Below, in pieces: positions 7,887 through 11,026 of a DNA stretch of 11,026 bases. The number at the start of each line of letters is the position of its first letter. Positions within the stretch are counted from its first letter, which is position 1. This stretch comes from a bacterium (GTDB taxonomy: Bacteria; Pseudomonadota; Gammaproteobacteria; Burkholderiales; Thiobacteraceae), in the NCBI GenBank assembly GCA_027438535.1, contig DAIAMA010000025.1:1-11026 (forward strand), written 5' to 3'. Both the position numbers and the translations under genes were made by a program. Under the pieces are notes generated by a model that was not told the DNA's origin, did not search any database, and saw nothing but the letters and a program-made list of their open reading frames with translations.

Positions 7887-7997
7887 GCAGGCACCGTGCG
7901 CACCGATAGCCGGCGCGCTAAAACAGCCCGCCCGCGCAAATCTAAAAGAAGCCTATGCCCATACACGATGCCGCACCTTTGCTAACGCTGGCCGCCA

Positions 7998-8924
7998 ATG
8001 TCCATTAATTGGTTCCCCGGCCACATGGTCTCCGCTCGCAAAAAGGCGGCCGAGGCCATGGAGTGGGTCGATGTCGTGATCGAGGTGCTGGATGCCCGCC
8101 TGCCCGAGGCAAGCAGCAACCCGATGATCAAGGAACTGCGTCTGCATCGCCAGCGCCCCTGCCTGAAAATTCTCAACAAGGCCGATCTGGCCGACCCCGC
8201 CGTTACTCAGGCCTGGCTCAATTTTTACAATGGGCAGAAGGACGTTAAGGCCGTGGCGCTATCGTGCAAGAAAGCGGGCGATGTGGCCAAGATTCCCGGC
8301 CTGTGTCAAGCGCTCGCCCCGCATCGCGGCACCAATCTCAAGCCGTTGCGCATGATGATCATGGGCATCCCCAATGTCGGCAAATCCACTTTGATGAATG
8401 CCTTGTTGAAGCGCCGGGTAGCGGCGGTGGGCGATCAGCCGGCCGTGACCAAAAACCAGCAGCGCTTGGAACTGAACGACCAGATGTCGATTATCGATAC
8501 GCCGGGCCTACTGTGGCCGAAAATCGAACATGAGAGCGATGGCTATATGCTGGCGGTGAGCCACGCAATAGGCAGCAATGCCGTCATCGACGAAGAAGTG
8601 GCCGCCTTCCTGGGCGAGATTCTGCTCGCGCGCTACCCCGCCCTGCTTGCCGCCCGCTACGCTTGCACGGTTGCAGGGTTGGACGGCGTGGGTCTGATCG
8701 AAGCCGTTGCCAAGCGGCGCGGTTTTCGCCTCAAGGGCGGCGATCCGGACTTGGAACAGGCCGCCATTACCTTGCTGAAGGATTACCGTACCGGCACCTT
8801 GGGCCGCATCAGCTTGGAAACACCGGAAACGCGCCAAGCGATGCTCGGCAAGCAGGCCCACGCCACGGCGGCGCGCTGCGAAGCCTTGCCAGAAAGCGGC
8901 GGCACGCCTTGCCCGGGGCAGTAA
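7998..8924 (+). CDS. ylqF: Ribosome biogenesis GTPase YlqF/RbgA
   Basis: This is a 308-residue circularly permuted GTPase. Motif order is G4 before G1: NKAD at residues 60-63, then GIPNVGKST (P-loop, 123-131), an intervening Thr near 151 (TKNQQ, G2), and IIDTPG at 165-170 (G3). The N-terminal WFPGHMVSARK and early VVIEVLDARLPEASSNP are diagnostic of the YlqF/RbgA/MTG1 group. A C-terminal helical domain follows from about 180. RbgA acts in late assembly of the large ribosomal subunit in Bacillus; the same role is inferred here. The ATG at 7998 (MSINWFPGHM) is fixed by the family N-terminus although no clear Shine-Dalgarno sequence precedes it. The gene is divergent from xseB across 234 bases that hold the two promoter candidates and no other convincing gene. 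Its stop codon touches the inverted repeats before the Rieske gene. Confidence 0.95.
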   Translation: MSINWFPGHMVSARKKAAEAMEWVDVVIEVLDARLPEASSNPMIKELRLHRQRPCLKILNKADLADPAVTQAWLNFYNGQKDVKAVALSCKKAGDVAKIPGLCQALAPHRGTNLKPLRMMIMGIPNVGKSTLMNALLKRRVAAVGDQPAVTKNQQRLELNDQMSIIDTPGLLWPKIEHESDGYMLAVSHAIGSNAVIDEEVAAFLGEILLARYPALLAARYACTVAGLDGVGLIEAVAKRRGFRLKGGDPDLEQAAITLLKDYRTGTLGRISLETPETRQAMLGKQAHATAARCEALPESGGTPCPGQ

Positions 8925-8973
8925 TTTCGGACATAATTATCATTTTATAACAAAGGGTTCCGAAATTTTTCGG
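8923..8973 (+). promoter_or_regulatory. AT-rich inverted-repeat region between ylqF and the Rieske oxygenase gene
   Basis: AATTTCGGA (8923-8931) is the exact reverse complement of TCCGAAATT (8959-8967), a 9-bp stem with a 27-base loop. CCGAAA (8960-8965) is also complementary to TTTCGG (8968-8973) across two bases, so the middle arm could pair either way. A TATAAC box (8946-8951), 5 of 6 to a -10 consensus but without a good -35, lies in the loop. The region could be a ylqF terminator, an operator for the Rieske gene, or both. Farther downstream GGCGG (8992-8996) can pair with CCGCC (9003-9007) in the leader. Confidence 0.4.
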
Positions 8974-9043
8974 GATCAAAACGTTTGTGTAGGCGGCACG
9001 CACCGCCGCCGCAGGCGTGACTCCTGACCCAATAGGATGGTGT

Positions 9044-10147
9044 ATGTCCGACCTCTCCACTTCCTCGGTGCTATCGCCAAATGCGACGCAGCTCCCCATC
9101 GAGTGGTACTTCGACCCCAAGATTCATGAACTCGAAAAGCAGCTCCTATTCGATAATGGGCCGGCGTACGTCGGCCATGAATTGATGGTGCCCAAGGTCG
9201 GCGACTACCATGTGCTGGATTGGATGAACGAAGGCAAGGTCTTGGTGCATAACGCGCAGGGCATCGAGCTGCTTTCCAATGTGTGCCGCCATCGCCAAGC
9301 TTTGATGCTCAAAGGCCGCGGCCACGCCAAAAACATCGTCTGCCCGCTGCATCGCTGGACTTACGACATGGGCGGCAACTTGCTGGGGGCGCCGCATTTC
9401 CCGGGCAATCCCTGTCTCAATCTGAATAAAACCGCGCTGCAAAATTGGAACGGCCTGCTGTTCACCGGGCCGCGCGATATCGCGCAGGACCTATCTCAAC
9501 TCGGCGCGCTGAAGGACCTGGATTTCTCCGGCTATATGCTGGACCAGGTAAAAATCGAACACCATCCTTACAGCTGGAAAAATTTCATCGAGGTGTATCT
9601 GGAAGATTATCACGTGACTCCCTTCCATCCGGGCTTAAGCCACTTCGTGGATTGCGCGCACCTTAAATGGGAATACGGCGACTGGTATAGCGTGCAAACC
9701 GTGGGGGTGCACAAAGCGCTCTCCAAGCCCGGCTCGCCGGTGTATCAAAAATGGCATGAGCAGGTATTGAAATACCGCGCGGGCAAAGCGCCGCCGCATG
9801 GCGCGATCTGGCTTACCTACTACCCCAACATCATGGTGGAGTGGTATCCGCACGTGCTGGTGGTCAGCACGGTATGGCCGACCTCGGTTGAATCCTGCGT
9901 CAACGTGGTCGAGTTTTACTACCCGGAAGAAATCACTTTGTTCGAGCGCGAATTCGTCGAAGCCGAACAAGCGGCCTATAGCGAAACCGCGCTGGAAGAC
10001 GATGAAATTTGCCAGCGCATGCAAGACGGGCGCAAAGCCTTGTGGCTGCGCGGCGACAATGAAAGCGGCCCTTATCAATCGCCGATGGAAGATGGCATGG
10101 TGCATTTCCACGAGTTCCTGCGCCGCCAGATCGAACCGCATTTGTAA
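9044..10147 (+). CDS. Rieske [2Fe-2S] non-haem iron oxygenase (RHO alpha-subunit-like)
   Basis: The 367-residue protein has the two-domain layout of ring-hydroxylating oxygenase alpha subunits. The Rieske centre is complete: Cys81-Arg-His83 and Cys100-Pro-Leu-His103, 16 residues apart. In the catalytic domain, NFIEVYLEDYHVTPFHPG (180-197) gives iron ligands His190 and His195 with Glu187 where the electron-bridging Asp usually sits. LEDDEICQRMQDG supplies the third ligand, probably Asp319. The tail MEDGMVHFHEFL is also family-like. It should insert oxygen into an organic substrate in the cytoplasm using electrons from a reductase, but neither reductase nor beta subunit is nearby and the substrate is unknown; demethylation or N-oxidation are possible. 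The start is ATG 9044, with AGGA at 9034-9037; a GTG at 9017 would add nine unlikely residues. The stop is four bases before the DMT permease gene. No signal peptide or membrane helix is present. Confidence 0.92.
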   Translation: MSDLSTSSVLSPNATQLPIEWYFDPKIHELEKQLLFDNGPAYVGHELMVPKVGDYHVLDWMNEGKVLVHNAQGIELLSNVCRHRQALMLKGRGHAKNIVCPLHRWTYDMGGNLLGAPHFPGNPCLNLNKTALQNWNGLLFTGPRDIAQDLSQLGALKDLDFSGYMLDQVKIEHHPYSWKNFIEVYLEDYHVTPFHPGLSHFVDCAHLKWEYGDWYSVQTVGVHKALSKPGSPVYQKWHEQVLKYRAGKAPPHGAIWLTYYPNIMVEWYPHVLVVSTVWPTSVESCVNVVEFYYPEEITLFEREFVEAEQAAYSETALEDDEICQRMQDGRKALWLRGDNESGPYQSPMEDGMVHFHEFLRRQIEPHL

Positions 10148-10151
10148 TGCC

Positions 10152-11015
10152 ATGAAATCCAGCTGGATGATCGTCGCCGGAGGCTTATTCGGCCTGATGG
10201 GCGTGTTCGTCAAACTCGGCAGCGCGTATTTCTCCAGCGCCGAACTGGTGTTTTACCGCTCCCTGATCGGCCTGATCGTGATCTATGGCATGGTGCGCGC
10301 CCGGAAGCGCTCGCTCGCCACGCCCCATATTGCTACGCATATGTGGCGCAGCCTGTCGGGCTTGATCGCGCTGATGCTGTTTTTCTACGCCATCGGCATG
10401 TTGCCGCTGGCGACGGCGATTACGCTCAATTACACCTCGCCGCTGTTCCTGGCCTTGCTGCTCACTTTCGTCTCCAAGGAAAAACCGCACTGGTGGCTGA
10501 TCGGCGCGCTCTTGATTGGATTCGCCGGCGTGGTATTGCTGTTGCGCCCAAATTTACATTCGGCGCAATTGACCGCCGGGCTCCTGGGACTCGCCTCCGG
10601 CTTCTTCGCCGGCATCGCTTATCTCAACGTCAAGCAGCTCGGACAGCAAGGCGAGCCGGAATGGCGCGTGGTGTTCTATTTCACCCTGGTCTGTACGCTC
10701 GGCGCCGGCGCGTGGATGCTGATCCACACCTTCCACGCGATCACGTGGGCGTCCGTGCCGATACTGCTCGGCTTGGGCACCACCGCGACGCTGGCGCAAC
10801 TCGCCATGACGCGCGCCTATCATACCGGCACTACTTTAGTGGTCGGCAGCCTCGCCTATACCACGGTGATTTTCGCCAGCCTATTCGGCATGCTCTTGTG
10901 GGGCGAGTGGCTCCCCGCGCTGTCTTGGCTCGGCGTGGGATTGATCGTATTAAGCGGTATCCTAAGCGTGTTGTGGACACAACGCGCCTCCCCTATAGTG
11001 CAAGCTCCAACATAA
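10152..11015 (+). CDS. DMT-superfamily (EamA) permease
   Basis: The protein has 287 residues and about ten hydrophobic helices, arranged as two EamA repeats (about 1-135 and 145-275). The first begins SWMIVAGGLFGLMGVFVKLG, and LPLATAITLNYTSPLFLALL near 88-107 is the typical helix 4 to 5 signature; the second half ends LLWGEWLPALSWLGVGLIVLS. It is an inner-membrane drug/metabolite transporter, most often an exporter of amino acids, nucleosides or similar small molecules, with the substrate not deducible. The frame stays open upstream to 9798 inside the Rieske gene, but that part is a shadow. ATG 10152 gives the family N-terminus. No ribosome site is seen; the start follows the Rieske stop by four bases, so translation is probably coupled, suggesting handling of a related metabolite. 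It ends with TAA at 11013-11015. Confidence 0.93.
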   Translation: MKSSWMIVAGGLFGLMGVFVKLGSAYFSSAELVFYRSLIGLIVIYGMVRARKRSLATPHIATHMWRSLSGLIALMLFFYAIGMLPLATAITLNYTSPLFLALLLTFVSKEKPHWWLIGALLIGFAGVVLLLRPNLHSAQLTAGLLGLASGFFAGIAYLNVKQLGQQGEPEWRVVFYFTLVCTLGAGAWMLIHTFHAITWASVPILLGLGTTATLAQLAMTRAYHTGTTLVVGSLAYTTVIFASLFGMLLWGEWLPALSWLGVGLIVLSGILSVLWTQRASPIVQAPT

Positions 11016-11019
11016 GGAA
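11014..11019 (+). promoter_or_regulatory. Shine-Dalgarno-like sequence for a gene beyond the right edge
   Basis: AAGGAA overlaps the stop of the DMT permease gene and is followed by only seven more bases. Its position suggests that another plus-strand gene starts just outside the window and belongs to the same transcript. The coding sequence is not visible. Confidence 0.35.
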
Positions 11020-11026
11020 ATAGCCA

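Noticed and set aside
8931..8949. Possible Fur box in the AT-rich stretch before the Rieske gene
   Set aside because: By eye only about 9 of 14 positions fit the 7-1-7 consensus, which is expected in AT-rich DNA. It is not enough to claim iron regulation.
9798..10151. N-terminal extension of the DMT permease frame
   Set aside because: This part overlaps the Rieske catalytic domain in another frame and encodes Ser/Arg/Cys-rich nonsense. The EamA fold begins at 10152.
1..11026. CRISPR arrays, tRNA or rRNA genes, insertion sequences, phage or defence genes
   Set aside because: No spaced repeats, cloverleaf sequences, transposase or nuclease-effector motifs were seen. The window is filled by conserved chromosomal families.

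Overview
The window looks like ordinary chromosomal DNA from a Gram-negative betaproteobacterium, most like the Nitrosomonadales/Burkholderiales group. Three things point there: moderately high GC, a proteasome-like subunit resembling the betaproteobacterial proteasome homologue (BPH), and the gene order xseB-ispA-dxs-folE2 next to a Rieske oxygenase. That order is recalled from betaproteobacterial genomes, not searched. No tRNA, rRNA, CRISPR array, transposase, integrase, phage gene or toxin-antitoxin pair was seen, and coding density is very high.

Layout. From 1 to 2463 three genes run on the plus strand: the C-terminal part of a BPH/HslV-like Ntn-hydrolase cut by the left edge, a YajQ-family nucleotide-binding protein, and a DHA2-type (EmrB/QacA-like) drug exporter. 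A convergent class I glutamine amidotransferase-like gene (2482-3189, minus) follows. It is divergent, with only 13 bases between start codons, from an exported retropepsin-like aspartic protease (3203-3853, plus). A perfect 17-bp bidirectional terminator (3873-3910) separates that gene from the minus-strand operon xseB-ispA-dxs-folE2 (7763 down to 3924). Its genes overlap or lie within about 25 bases of each other, and a good sigma70-like promoter (7788-7817) precedes it. The divergent plus-strand genes are the ribosome-assembly GTPase YlqF/RbgA, then a Rieske non-haem iron oxygenase and a DMT (EamA) permease separated by only 4 bases. The last bases carry a Shine-Dalgarno-like sequence for a gene beyond the right edge.

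How the genes fit together. The minus operon supplies isoprenoid precursors (Dxs makes DXP for the MEP pathway; IspA makes farnesyl diphosphate). It also carries a GTP cyclohydrolase for folate-type pterins and queuosine, and the small subunit of exonuclease VII. The Rieske oxygenase and its coupled permease form a separate two-gene unit with no reductase or beta subunit in the window. The proteasome-like and YajQ genes are probably co-transcribed.

I found no clear undescribed multi-gene system. The points most worth a second look are the Rieske/DMT pair beside the isoprenoid operon, competing inverted repeats before the Rieske gene, a near-identical 18-base repeat at both ends of the exporter gene, the very tight divergent pair near 3190, and the dxs-folE2 junction with two possible starts.
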